Assembly (NCBI GenBank): GCA_028751875.1
Contig: CM054141.1
Coordinates: forward strand, 74,771,075 to 74,835,074
DNA: 64,000 nt
Source: Rapana venosa
Lineage: Eukaryota; Mollusca; Gastropoda; Neogastropoda; Muricidae
Direction of reading: 5' to 3'
Position 1 is the stretch's first letter. Every line of letters begins with the position of its first letter. A program made the translations under genes and the position numbers. The notes beneath the pieces are model-generated. The model ran no database searches, had not been told where the DNA came from, and saw nothing but the letters and a program-made list of their open reading frames with translations. Positions 10,749-21,876 of this stretch are shown piece after piece.

Positions 10749-10863
10749 ATGTCCCAGGCGAAAGGGTGGCGCTCGATTGTTGCGATTGCAGCTGTAGTTG
10801 GTGGAATATGTGTTGCCACCTACCCCATTATTGTGGCTCCATACGTCAACCCAGACCCATGGA
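10749..10863 (+). CDS. SMIM20: SMIM20/MITRAC7-like protein, first coding exon
   Basis: The ATG at 10749 opens 38 codons plus one base. Residues 6-24 begin GWRSIVAIAAVVGGICVAT, a single hydrophobic segment, followed by YPIIVAPYVNPDPW (25-38). The short hydrophobic N terminus ending in the family's YPI-x2-x-P motif resembles SMIM20, a one-pass inner mitochondrial membrane protein of the MITRAC complex that holds newly made COX1 during cytochrome oxidase assembly. The exon ends in A followed by a canonical donor GTAAGT (10864-10869). The start context is ACCATGT. SMIM20 proteins are around 70 residues, so one or two further exons are expected; I could not find them within the window. The first part of this exon's intron and most of the exon are duplicated at 11917-12167. 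The gene points away from the FPGT exon. Confidence 0.6.
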
Positions 10864-11668
10864 GTAAGTACTCTAATACTAGGCTAGTGACAGTACTAGT
10901 GTCATTTATCTTCAAACCAGACCCACAGAAAAGTACTCTCTGAGCACCACGTTGGCAGCCTGTGTTTTGAGGAACAACATCATTGCCAGACAATCTGTCA
11001 ACAGTATCACAGGATCAGACAATAGAACTGAAAGTATACCTGCTTTGTCTCCCATCAAAACCAATACTACTAGAACTAGTAAGAAACCCTATGAATCTTT
11101 GATATTTCTGTAAACAAAGTGTATTATAATTCACTTGCATTGCTAGGAGACAAGAAAGTTTGTTTTTTTTAAAAAAGTGGTGGAATGACTGGGTGAAGAA
11201 GCAGCAGGGTAACCAATGTGAACACACAAGCAGAAGCACATAAATTTATACTATCCTAGGTAGCAGGCGAACACATGCATGTCATACATAATTTGATACT
11301 TGATCAGTATGGTTTTGAAAACTTGAATGCTCTCTCTCTCTCTCTCTCTCCTCTCCTCTCTCTCATCTCATCTCTCTCTCTCATCACAACTAAACACCAC
11401 ACTTCATATGCATCCACACACACAACAAGACACTTTTGGTCACGTGTGAGTGCGTGTGGTTGCGCACCTATTGTTGTGTGGTTTTCTTTCTTTTTTTTCT
11501 CTCTGTTTCTATTTTTCTTTTGGAGTTAGTCTTATTATTATTGGTTATGGTAATAATGTAGCTAGATAATATTGATGAAGTTTTTGTTCCTATATAGATG
11601 GCTTGATGAAGAAAAGCAAATGTATTGCTTATTTAATATACCATCTGGAAATAAAAATTTGACTTGAC
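10864..11668. other. Intron start and spacer of the SMIM20-like gene
   Basis: Begins with the donor GTAAGT. The part 10864-11015 is shared with the second copy at 12017-12167. The rest is unique-looking, apart from a (CT)n tract (about 11331-11392) and AATAAAAATTTGACTTGACT at about 11648, which resembles a plus-strand retroposon 3' tail. Confidence 0.55.
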
Positions 11669-11900
11669 TTGACACTTAGATAATAAGTTTAATAACTTAG
11701 AGATTCATAGAAATGCTGTTAATGAAAGACAACTCCAGGCATTATTTTTCAGGATAAGATTTAATGCATTCATGACAAAATTCAGCAAGGATGTTAAGTG
11801 CTGTTGTGGTGAATATATTTAAAATACCCATATCATACTTGAATGTAAGAATTTAAAACCCTATCTCCCTGCCTTTTCTGAGAATTCCATAGATCAAGTT
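11669..11900 (+). pseudogene. LINE ORF2 C-terminal fragment (I-like), copy 1
   Basis: The plus frame reads FNAFMTKFSKDVKCCCGEYI, then a stop, then NTHIILECKN and LPAFSENS. This is the same peptide block as in the minus-strand LINE at 53330-53560 (CLCGENISNTHIIFECKN, LPQFSENS). The C-x-C-x8-H-x4-C arrangement is a zinc-knuckle-like C terminus seen after the RT/RNase H of I-like non-LTR elements. It is a truncated, stop-containing remnant inside the SMIM20-like intron and is itself partly duplicated at 12164-12320. Confidence 0.7.
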
Positions 11901-11916
11901 TTTTGTACAATGTGGC

Positions 11917-12167
11917 AAGGGTGGCGCTCGATTGTGCAATTACAACTGTAGTTGTGGTATATTGTTTCCACCTACCCCATTATTGTGGCTCCATATGTCA
12001 ACCCAGACCCATGGAGTAAGTATTCTAATACTAGGCTAGTGACAGTACTAGTGTCATTTATCTTCAAACCAGACCCACAGAAAAGTACTCTCTGAGCACC
12101 ACGTTGGCAGCCTGTGTTTTGAGGAACAACATCATTGCCAGACAATCTGTCAACAGTATCACAGGAT
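11917..12167 (+). pseudogene. Broken duplicate of the SMIM20-like exon and donor
   Basis: Aligns with 10762-11015 from AAGGGTGGCGCTCGATTG through the exon, the donor GTAAGTA and about 150 bases of intron to ACAGGAT. It lacks the ATG and has single-base deletions inside the transmembrane codons (GATTG-TGC, GTAGTT-GTGG), so the reading frame is lost, while the intronic part is nearly identical to the first copy. It is therefore a partial tandem duplicate, not an alternative exon that could encode the same peptide. Confidence 0.85.
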
Positions 12168-12320
12168 AAGATAAGCATGCATGACAAAATTCAGCAAGGA
12201 TGTTAAGTGCTGTTGTGGTGAATATATTATGAATATTTCAAATACCCAAATCATACCTGAATTTAAAGTATTTAAAACCCACCCTGCCTTTTCTGAAGAA
12301 TTCCATAACGAAAAAAAGTT
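12164..12320 (+). pseudogene. LINE C-terminal fragment, copy 2
   Basis: Second copy of the zinc-knuckle LINE block at 11751-11900: ATGACAAAATTCAGCAAGG, GTTGTGGTGAATATATT and CCTGCCTTTTCTGA are shared in order. It joins directly to the duplicated exon's intron at the shared string AGGATAAGAT. Confidence 0.75.
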
Positions 12321-12629
12321 TTGAACAATGTAAATCTAATTTGGACATGCTAAAGGTTTGTGTTAAGTCTTTACTTAGGGCTATTACTGTAGTTCTTGCA
12401 CACTTTTTTTGGATTTTACTTTTTATTATTCCTTATCTGTTAATGCTAGAATACGCTTTTTTCATTTGTTAACACACACACACACACAAGTAGCTTCTCT
12501 CTCTTCTCTCCTTTTCTCCTGTCCCCTCTCTCTTCTATCCAGTCCTCCATTTTAGGTCATCTGGTATCACTTATTAGAAAGACGTTAAATTGAAGACTGA
12601 CTGGATGACTTAGTGGACTGACTTACAGT

Positions 12630-12686
12630 TACTCCAACACACACACACACACACGTGTGCAGCCACACACACACCTGCGCGCACAT
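12630..12686. repeat. (CA)n cluster
   Basis: CACACACACACACACACG and further CA runs interspersed with GCGCGCA just before a SINE. Confidence 0.9.
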
Positions 12687-12873
12687 GCAGAACATCTTGT
12701 GCACACGTTAAAACCTGTCCCACTTTTCGGAAGAGTAGGCCATTGTGTGCTGGTGGGAACAGATGATAAAATGTACAAAACTGCATATATACACGGGAAC
12801 TGGATGAAAAAAACAGCCAGGGTTGGGCGTGCGTATTCCATTATCCTTGAAATAAACGAATATAAAAAAAATA
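12687..12873 (+). mobile_element. SINE family A, 5'-truncated copy
   Basis: Begins at CAGAACATCTTGTGCACACG and continues through GAGTAGGCCATTGTGTGC and GGAACTGGATG to an A-rich tail. It carries an insertion near AACAGCCAGGGTTGGGCG that other copies lack. The tRNA head is missing. Confidence 0.85.
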
Positions 12874-12919
12874 AACACACAGGACACGCACATAGCCACA
12901 CATAGCACGCCACAAACAT

Positions 12920-12962
12920 CACAACAGACACACAACACACACACACACACACACACACCCAT

Positions 12963-12995
<33 letters not shown>
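12920..12995. repeat. (CA)n microsatellite
   Basis: Almost uninterrupted CA dinucleotides after the SINE tail. Confidence 0.95.
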
Positions 12996-12999
<4 letters not shown>

Positions 13000-13249
13000 T
13001 GTCATCTCTTGTAGTGGAATGCTGTCACCCCTGAGGCTAACAGTAACACTCAAACTTCAAAATATGTTTTTAAAAACTATTTTTACCTTAGACCTCAGTT
13101 CTTCTCTTGGAAAGCAAATGTTTGTAAATAATGTATATTGCTTAAATCTCACTATATATATTTATTTCCAACTACATGATGTGTGGTATTGAGTTGGTAT
13201 GTATTCGAGTGCATTGCTATACATAATACAGCTTATGGACTTTCTTTTT

Positions 13250-13510
13250 GTCATAATATAAAGCACTTTGTGCTGCCCCTGTAAAGGGGAAGGAAAGCAC
13301 TCAAGAAATGTCCATTATTATTATCATGATTATTGTTATTATTATTATTATTATTATATAATCATTTCTTCTTCTTCTTCTTACATATATATGATTATTA
13401 CTATTATATGTAAATTGTATGTAGGTAATAATAATAATAATAATAATAATATATGGAATTTATATAGCGCTGAATCTTGTAAAGCAACAAATCCAAGCGC
13501 ATTTGTGTAA
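13250..13510. mobile_element. Two LINE 3' termini with (ATT)n/(AAT)n tails
   Basis: At 13260-13355 CTGTAAAGGGGAAGGAAAGC leads into (ATT)n. At 13425-13500 (AAT)n precedes TATGGAATTTATATAGCGC, TGAATCTTGTAAAGC and AAGCGCATTTG. The second motif recurs at 21528-21600, 35041-35120, 51405-51484 and, inverted, at about 33184-33250. At 21528 it sits at the 3' end of a CR1/L2-like LINE, so these are remnants of such 3' ends. The two lie back to back. Confidence 0.65.
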
Positions 13511-14461
13511 AGGTGGCAGTACATTTTTCGGCCATTTTAACTGTATGGAAGCCTTATTTTCAAAGGACCTATTGTGAAAAGCACTAAACTCGCATCTATG
13601 CCAAGTTAAGGAAAATCATAATACATGTGTGTAGATACTAATAATACCACTAACAAAAATTACCAGCTCTCTATCTTGAAGGGGGAAAAAAGATGTACTT
13701 TGTTTAAAATTGCCTTATTTCCAAGTTATCGGTGATGTACGGTTTACTCAAATTGCATGAATAAGCCATGTTGAGTCCAACAGGTTGGATAAATAGCCTC
13801 TAAGGCTACTTTTTTACATTGCTTAAAAGATATGCATATATAGATTATGTCCATTTTTTTCTAGGGCTATACTAGACCAAGTGTTTCAAATATTATTGGG
13901 GTCTAATTTTACCGAAAACCGTAAATTTAAATCCAACCTCCCCAAACAACCCAGTATGCATGTACATGTATACATGTATAGTTGTGTACGATATGAAATG
14001 TGAACTCTATACATGTACATAGAATTTTGTATGCAAGACAGAAAAGACAAAAATGGAAACTAAATTTTAACCAAGAAAAACAAGTAAATGAAGTTGACTT
14101 ACATAAAAATCCTGAGAGTCATGATTATCGACAAAAATGTGACTTGGACTGACCATGTGATGTCACTAAGTTAACTTCTTGCTAACACAATAACAGGCTA
14201 GTTTATTGATTAGAATTGATACAGTGTTGCATGCCATGTACTGATGAAGTGTGTATGTGATTGTGAGTCTGTGTGTGTGAAGGGAAGGGGTGGAGTAAGA
14301 TGCATTTTTGTTGTTGCTGTTATCATTGTGGATGGAAGTGAGGTGTAGTTCTTTAACATACATGTGTATTATTAATTAATCTGTACATAGGAAGAGGAAC
14401 AAACAGAACAGTACAAGTTTAAAATTATTGTGAATGTGATGGTTAGATACTGTGATTTGTT
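13511..14461. other. Spacer, nothing recognised
   Basis: AT-rich unique-looking sequence. No open frame, splice-flanked peptide or repeat could be supported. Confidence 0.5.
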
Positions 14462-14462
14462 T

Positions 14463-14833
<371 letters not shown>

Positions 14834-15184
14834 GTTTATGCTTTTCTTTTCCCCTCTTGTCCTTTCCTGGGTTTTTAAAATTGTGGGTGTTGATGCCTTG
14901 TTGCCAGTGTTACCTGTTAGTTTGTGGCGGATGATTGAAATTATCATATTATTACTCATATTGCTATTGTATTTTTATTCATTTGGTTTGGTTGGCTGTT
15001 GGTTTTTGTTGTTTGTTGGTGGTGGTCTTGTTTTCTCTTTTATTTTTTTTAAAAATGCTTTTATTTAATCCTGGGCTGTTTCATCAACATTATTTTGATA
15101 GATGTCATTGCGTTGCAAGGGGTTAGTGGTGGTGGATGGTTTTTGTTTGGGTTTTTGTTTGTTTACTTTGTTTTTGTTGGTTTT

Positions 15185-15290
15185 TTTGGGGGGGGGGTTT
15201 CTTTTTTTTTGGGTTGGTTTTGTTGTTGTTTGGTTTTTTTGGTTTGTTGGTTTTTTTAGGGGGGGAGTGTTGGGGGGGGGGGGGGGGGGA
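15185..15290. repeat. T/G-rich low complexity with poly-G runs
   Basis: TTTTTTGGGGGGG-type sequence with two further G runs (about 15189-15197 and 15273-15290). Confidence 0.9.
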
Positions 15291-15383
15291 CCACTTATCA
15301 GCTGACAAGAGCATAAACAATTGTCTTAGGTGTTCAATATTAAGTAACCCTGATTAAAGGTAAGATTTTACAGCAAAATTATA

Positions 15384-15387
<4 letters not shown>

Positions 15388-15419
<32 letters not shown>

Positions 15420-15571
15420 CACACACACACACACTCATACAACACACACACACACAAAGCAACACTCACAAAATATTTATATATATATATATATTATATA
15501 TACATATATATATATAACATATAGATATAATATATATATAATAATATATATATATATAATATAAATATATA
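15388..15571. repeat. (CA)n and (TA)n microsatellites
   Basis: CA dinucleotides at 15388-15456 followed by a broken TA tract at 15476-15571. Confidence 0.95.
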
Positions 15572-15579
15572 ATCTTCTT

Positions 15580-18390
15580 CTTCCTTTTTTGTCATGTTTC
15601 TCACGCAGTGAAGTTGACATTGATTGCCTTCTCCATCTCTCTCTGTTTTGAGCTTCCTCTTATTTAGCCTCTTCCTCTAAGATCATCTGCAATAAGGCAG
15701 CCCAGTTTTGCTAGGTCTTTCCTTTGGTCCCCTCCATCCACTACGAAGTTCCATTGCTCTTTTTATGATGTGGTGGTCTGCTTTCTGTTGAAACGTGGCC
15801 CAAACCAGCGCAGTCTATTGTACTAGCTCAGACTTCAGATCATCAACTTTGCACAATCTCCATAGTTCTTCATTCATATCCAGTCTTCCCATTTGATCTT
15901 TGTCATGTAGCGTAGCATTTTGTTTTCACAGCCCATCAACAAACGTTCGACGGTTTTTGTGAAAACCCATGTCCTCTGAACCATACAGGAGAACAGGTCT
16001 GATGCGGCTTAATAGCAGACAGTGTCTCTCCAGTGGATTTTCTGATTCCAGAGCAGACTTGCCCAAATTCTTTCCATTTCTTATTTCTTCCAACACATCG
16101 CATCCTGGTTCTGGACAAGCAAACTCAGATTTGGCTTCGCAGACTCATCATCTCTCCCAGGTAGCATAATTCGTCTACACTTCTATCTTCTTTGTTCAAA
16201 ATTCTCGCTCATCCTCCTTTCATGCACGGTATTGTCTTCACCCATCTTATTCTTCATACAACTCTGGGGCAGACAAATACTCGTCCTCCTTCTTCAGACT
16301 TTTTGAGCTTTGAGTCACTTTTTGTGACACCAATATTGACATTTGGAGCATTTGATCGCAATTGTTCCCTACACCTTTGTTGGCAGACACCACACGGGTT
16401 TTGCCTTAGGCTCTCTAGGTGTTCTGCAGTCCTTTTCCACTGTCATTAGCTTTGGTCTTTTGTCAACAGTTACCTTCGTTCCTACTGTTCTAATCTCTGT
16501 TTCAGGTTGCAAATCTTTGAGTAGCGTCATCCACTGTTACTAACTACCAGTACTAAGTCATCATGCATACGGAAGTTCCCAGAATCTCTCTGGCCTCTCC
16601 ACTTCCTTGGATATTTCATACATCATAGAGGATAAAGAGCAAGGCTCAATGGGAATCCCTTGTGCACTCCCTACATTTATTCTCAAAGCTTTCTGACGTC
16701 CCAATTATAGTTTTTCACTTTGATCTGGAGTTCTTGTACAAAAGTTCATAACCATTGAGATGTTTGCTCGCTGTACACCTTGTTTCCTCAAGAGCCCATT
16801 GGATTGCCTTTTCAGGGTACTCTATCAAAAGCTTTTTTACAGGTCAACAAAGATGTGCGTCAAGCTCTTTTCTTCTCCGTTATACTTTCCAGCAGTTGAT
16901 TCGACAATAAATATTGCATCTATGGTTGATTTTGCCAGCCTGGAATCCCAAACTTTTTTCATCAATATGCACAGGCCTTCAGTCTTCTTCCAATACTTTT
17001 CCCAGAGCTTCATACCATGCTCCAGAAGCCGATTCCCCTCTGTATTTTCCACCCACTAGTATGCATCTCCTTTACCTTGAAAATGGGAACAGTAATACGT
17101 AATACTGTCTCCCTTTTCTTCAGGCATTTGTTCTTGGTCCGCTGTATCACTGACATATTTTCGAAGTTGTTTTACTCTTTCCTCTCCGCTGCTTGTATCA
17201 TTTCTGTCACCACTCCTGATGGCCACCTGGCTTTTTTTATCTTTTTCATAGTTCGAATTGCTCTTGTCTGATTTCATCTTCCAGTCACTCATGTACAGGT
17301 ACTTCAACTTTCTCCAATTCCTCGATTTGCATGGGATCTCAAATATTTAGCAGATCATGAAAAGTAATCCTGCCAACTCTGCGAATAATATGCTTCTCAG
17401 TCATGATATTTCCAGACTCATTTGTACAATATTGCTACATTGATGTCCTTTCGTTCTTTCCTCATCTGCCATCAATTCGTAAACAGCTTATGCTGACCGG
17501 TCAGTTGTACAAGTCCAACACACCATTCATTCCACGCTTTTTCTTTCGCTTGACTACACTTTTTTGCTTCTTTGATTTGCTCCTGTATATCTCTCTGTCC
17601 TCAAGACATCTTTGTTTGCTGCCACTTCCTAAATGCTTTCTTCTCCTTGGAGTGGCGTCTTCACTGCATGCAACACCCCCATTGTCTCTCTGTCGATGTC
17701 TTCTCCTTTGGTCTCTCCACACGTTTCTTTTGCTGTTTCCATGAGGATTTCTTCCAATTGGTTCCAGTCTTGGTCTTGTCCGAAAGCCCTTTTTCTCCTC
17801 ACTTGTTGCTCATGTTACAAGGCTATGTTCTTGTCTCTTTGAGCCGCAAAATTTTCATATCTTCTCAATTGCTTTTTTTCCTTGGTCTCATCAAATCATT
17901 ATTTGAAAATCTGCGCACAACATTCTGTGCTGTGAGAAGGCAATTCTTCCCCTGGAATAACTGTAAGTTAGTCGCCATGCTGCATCTCCCTTGAAGAGAA
18001 TGAAGTCAATCTGAGTTTCCGCTCACCAACTTGAAGGTGATATATCTCTTGTTTTTTCTTGAAGAATGATTTCAAGATTGGTAAGCTAATCTGTTGCATA
18101 GCTGAAGAATTGTTTCATCCTTCTTGATTGTCGATCTCCAAAGTTGTTACCTGTCCATAAACATCTTACATATCCAGTTCTGTCCTTGCAACTGTCCATC
18201 AAATCTCCTGCTACAAACACAAGTCTTTTTTCTCTGGTATTTCAGCCAGTTTCTCGCCAAGTTTTTTCCCAGAATCAGCTTTCCCTCTTCTTCTGGTCCA
18301 CTCCCCTGCGCGCATAAGCAGGAGATCAAGGCAGATCTATGTTCCCACAAACTAGCGTTCATGTTCATTGACTAGCTGCTCCATCTTTCT
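15580..18390 (-). pseudogene. RTE-type LINE ORF2 remnant, heavily frameshifted
   Basis: Read on the minus strand from 18390 down, endonuclease-like pieces come first (LQLCNRLAYQ, KRYITFKLVSG, LKETRT, about 18340-17800), then RT pieces (THIFVDL, KAIQWALEE, about 16850-16790), a degraded catalytic box HDDLVLVV (about 16540-16568, where the family has YADDLVLL), a cysteine-rich KCSKCQYWCHKK block, and finally a C-terminal RMELRSGWRGPK-like tail near 15750. The order EN-RT-C-terminus and these signatures match LINEs of the RTE type, often annotated in mollusc genomes as craniofacial development protein 2-like. Many frameshifts and stops show that it is dead. Confidence 0.7.
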
Positions 18391-18474
18391 ATTTCACAAC
18401 AACATTTTTCAAGCAGTTTTCATGGAAAGTAGGCCGACATCCGTTGTTTGTTTCTTTTTCCTCCACGCCCCAAA

Positions 18475-18499
18475 GTATATGTGTATGTGTGTATAATAT

Positions 18500-18534
<35 letters not shown>

Positions 18535-18570
18535 GGCTATATATATAAATATATCTATATATAGAGAGAG
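18475..18570. repeat. (CA)n/(TA)n/(GA)n microsatellite
   Basis: Mixed dinucleotide repeats separating two LINE remnants. Confidence 0.9.
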
Positions 18571-18589
18571 ATTTTTGGTATAGCTTTTT

Positions 18590-20340
18590 AATGTAGTATA
18601 AAGACCTTTTTGATGTGTTTTGTTTCATAGTAACATTCATCCACATGCATAAAGTCATCTGCATATTGTACTGACAACATTTTGAGACAAGTGTTTAGGA
18701 AGATCATGTAACAGGATATTAAATAGAACAGGTGCTATAAGGGAGCCTTGTGGTAAGCCCATATCAAGATATGTAGGATCTAAATAGTTATTTGCGACCT
18801 TTACTTGAATGGATCTATTGCTAAGAAAGCTCTTTATATAATGAAAAATGTTACCGGAAAGGCCAATTGTCTTTGAGTTACTTAATAACTTTGCATGCCA
18901 AACTTGATCATAGGCTTTATTTATATATCAAAGAATATTGCACGGACATTTTTTCAGCGTGCAAATTGTTGTTTTGTGCGTGTTGTAAGTTTAACTAAAT
19001 TGTCAATTGTCATCTGAAAGCCTGCTTGGTTGCTTGCTTTAATGTTATTAAGTGTTTAATCATATCATTGGAAATCGCAACAGCTCCAACAGATGTTTTC
19101 TTATTAGGAAGTGACAGAATTGCATCTCTCACTTCCTGAAGTGTAATTGGAGCATTGATATAAAGAGTGGTAACAGGAACTGGGTCTACGTATTCATTTT
19201 TGACTTCTTCTTCACTTCTGAATGTTCTGTGTTTAGCTGATAGACCCTCCTTACGCATGGTATTTAAAACATTGTGGCAAACACAGCCTTTTCTGCACTA
19301 GACGGAAACTGTTTGTTTTCTAGAATAACTGGACATGTTGGTAGGTTTATACCTTTTGTCATTTCATTAAAAAAATTTCCATACTTTCTGAAAGTCTTTA
19401 TGATTTGAAATTTCACATCTACAATCAGAGGACCAATATTGTTTATTAGTTTGTGCTATGACCATGTTACATAAAAAGTCATTAGTTTTTGGCCTTTTTA
19501 CTGCTAATCATGGTTACTAGGTAATTTGTTTTTAAGAAAAGCTTTATGCATTAAATGTTTTTTTATATACAGCTTCTTTGCAAGCTTGTGTCCACCATAC
19601 ATTTCATGAATGTTTGTTATATTTTGCAGTGTGACATATAGGAATAGAAGTATTGGCACCTTGTAGTATTATATTTATGTCAGAATATCTTTGATCTATG
19701 TTATGAATGTTTATACACTCTGTATTGTAAGAAGCAAGAATACGTTTTAAGTTTTCCCAGTCAGCACACTTATAGTTATATTTTGGAACTTTGTTCTTTG
19801 TGATATTTGGTTGAAGTAATTGGTTATTGAAGGTTATAATGATAGGTAAATGATCACTGCCCAGAGTATCTTTATAGTTTATGTGAGACCAATTGCATTC
19901 GGGGACAAGTGTTGATGATACTAAAGTCAGATCTATTGCTGACGCTCTGTGACTTGAGTCATCAGGAATTCTAGTGACGCTGCAGTCATTGAATAAACAC
20001 AGCCAAGAATCAACAACATTTTCTACAAACCTGTTCCTGGTAACTGAAATGCAACCTTTATCCCAGAATGGTGCATGTGCATTGAAATCTCCACCAATTA
20101 GCCATTTTTCGTTATCTTGGAAATTATGGATCCAATCTGTATTAAGATGGTTAGGCCCTTTTGGTAAATACAAAGAAACGATATTTAGGATTAACTGGTT
20201 ATTAAACTTGACATGTACTGCACATGAATGTAGATCTGGGATGATACCAGGTATTGGTGGAGATTTCACACTGTACTCTATTCCTTCTTTAATGCAAATA
20301 GCTGCACTGATCTTTGTTAGTTCTTCTACTTTCTGATGTA
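18590..20340 (-). pseudogene. I-like LINE ORF2 remnant (endonuclease plus part of RT)
   Basis: An open minus-strand frame at 19604-20340 encodes an apurinic-type endonuclease: SLYLPKG, WLIGGDFNAHAPFWD and GSDHLPI carry the D-x-N-x-H and SDH catalytic residues of the EEP fold. Next come a linker with LSLPNKKTSVGAVAISNDM (about 19100) and the RT palm box QYADD (18654-18665). Compared with the sister copy at 53100-56160, about 250 bases of RT between these are deleted (junction near 19030), and the sequence stops just after YADD. The N-terminal part of the endonuclease is replaced by another LINE's 3' tail at 20340. Confidence 0.85.
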
Positions 20341-21000
20341 TCATCATCATCATCAATGCCTTTGTGCCTTATTGGCACGTAGGGCAGCAACAAATGTTCT
20401 CCACTCCTGTCTGTCCTGGGCCAGCTTCCGAATGGTTCCCCAGGTTTGTTGGAAGGTCTTCAGCTCTGCTTCGACAGTCCGACACCAAGTGTTCTTGGGT
20501 CGTCCTCGTTTGCGTTTTCCCTCTGGTGTCCAGTGGAGCTGTTCGGGCGATGTTTCCCTGTTCCCGACGGCAGATATGCCCTATCCATCCCCATCGCCTA
20601 TGCAATGATGATGTTGTCCATGCTTTCTTGGTTGCAACGGCAAAAAGTTCTTGGTTGGAGTTGGTCTCAGGCCAGAAGATGCGCAAGATTCTTCTGAGAT
20701 TCTTTCGTGTGGAATGTGGATAGTTTGTCGAGGTCACTCTCAGTCATCCTCCAGCACTCCGAGCCGTACAAAAGGGTGGAAAGTACACAGCTCTGGTATA
20801 GTCTTAGTTTGGTTCTGGTGCTGTACTGGACATTTCCACACATTGTTCAGATTTCTATAAGCATTTCTTGCTTTGCTAATCAGGTTCTTGATGTCGCTGC
20901 CTGCTCGCCGTCAGCCTCAGTCTCCCCAGGTAACTAACCTTTTAGTTGTTTGGGAAATTTCTCCATCACTGTGACCGGTGAGGGGGTTTGAAAGTTCGTG
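20341..21000 (-). pseudogene. LINE ORF2 C-terminus with (ATG)n tail, cut by gap
   Basis: Minus-strand frame 20369-20737 contains KNLRRILRIFWPE, WGWIGHICRRE, and TRGKTQTRTTQEH, the usual C-terminal LINE block (xxRRW-WIGH, GRPKxTW). Its 3' end is a short CATCATCATCATCA microsatellite at 20341-20355, and the other end runs into the gap. The tail sits precisely against the endonuclease of the I-like element, indicating a nested insertion. Confidence 0.75.
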
Positions 21001-21500
21001 NNNNNNNNNNNNNNNNNNNNNNNNNNNNNNNNNNNNNNNNNNNNNNNNNNNNNNNNNNNNNNNNNNNNNNNNNNNNNNNNNNNNNNNNNNNNNNNNNNNN
21101 NNNNNNNNNNNNNNNNNNNNNNNNNNNNNNNNNNNNNNNNNNNNNNNNNNNNNNNNNNNNNNNNNNNNNNNNNNNNNNNNNNNNNNNNNNNNNNNNNNNN
21201 NNNNNNNNNNNNNNNNNNNNNNNNNNNNNNNNNNNNNNNNNNNNNNNNNNNNNNNNNNNNNNNNNNNNNNNNNNNNNNNNNNNNNNNNNNNNNNNNNNNN
21301 NNNNNNNNNNNNNNNNNNNNNNNNNNNNNNNNNNNNNNNNNNNNNNNNNNNNNNNNNNNNNNNNNNNNNNNNNNNNNNNNNNNNNNNNNNNNNNNNNNNN
21401 NNNNNNNNNNNNNNNNNNNNNNNNNNNNNNNNNNNNNNNNNNNNNNNNNNNNNNNNNNNNNNNNNNNNNNNNNNNNNNNNNNNNNNNNNNNNNNNNNNNN
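21001..21500. other. Assembly gap (500 N)
   Basis: Exactly 500 undetermined bases, a conventional scaffold-gap size. Translations across it are meaningless. Confidence 1.
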
Positions 21501-21527
21501 ACTTCTATTATCCATAAGCGAAGGTTT

Positions 21528-21732
21528 TAATAATAATAATAATAATACATGGAATTTATAACAGCGCTAAATCTTGCAAAAAAACAAATCAAAGCGCTCT
21601 CATTCATCCTATTCTTTCACATGCAGCCAGTTACGATTAATAGATTTTTACAAATTCAAATGTAAACACACACACGCGCACAATTAACAGTTTTTTACAA
21701 ATACAAATGTAAACACACACGCGCGCGCGCCG

Positions 21733-21780
<48 letters not shown>

Positions 21781-21876
21781 TTGTACACTCGGGCAGGCTA
21801 ATGGGGGGGGGGGGGGGGGGGGGAGTTGGTTATTGAGGGCAGGGACAGAGATGAGATGAAACAAGAGGAGAGAATC
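21528..21876 (-). mobile_element. LINE 3' untranslated end with simple repeats
   Basis: Contains (AAT)n, ACATGGAATTTAT, AGCGCTAAATCTTG, and AAAGCGCT, then (CA)n (about 21711-21777) and a poly-G run (21801-21823). It lies directly downstream (minus sense) of the CR1/L2-like ORF end and matches the terminal motif found elsewhere in the window. Confidence 0.7.

Noticed and set aside
20934..21561. Open frames spanning the undetermined bases
   Set aside because: Created by the N run; no real sequence.
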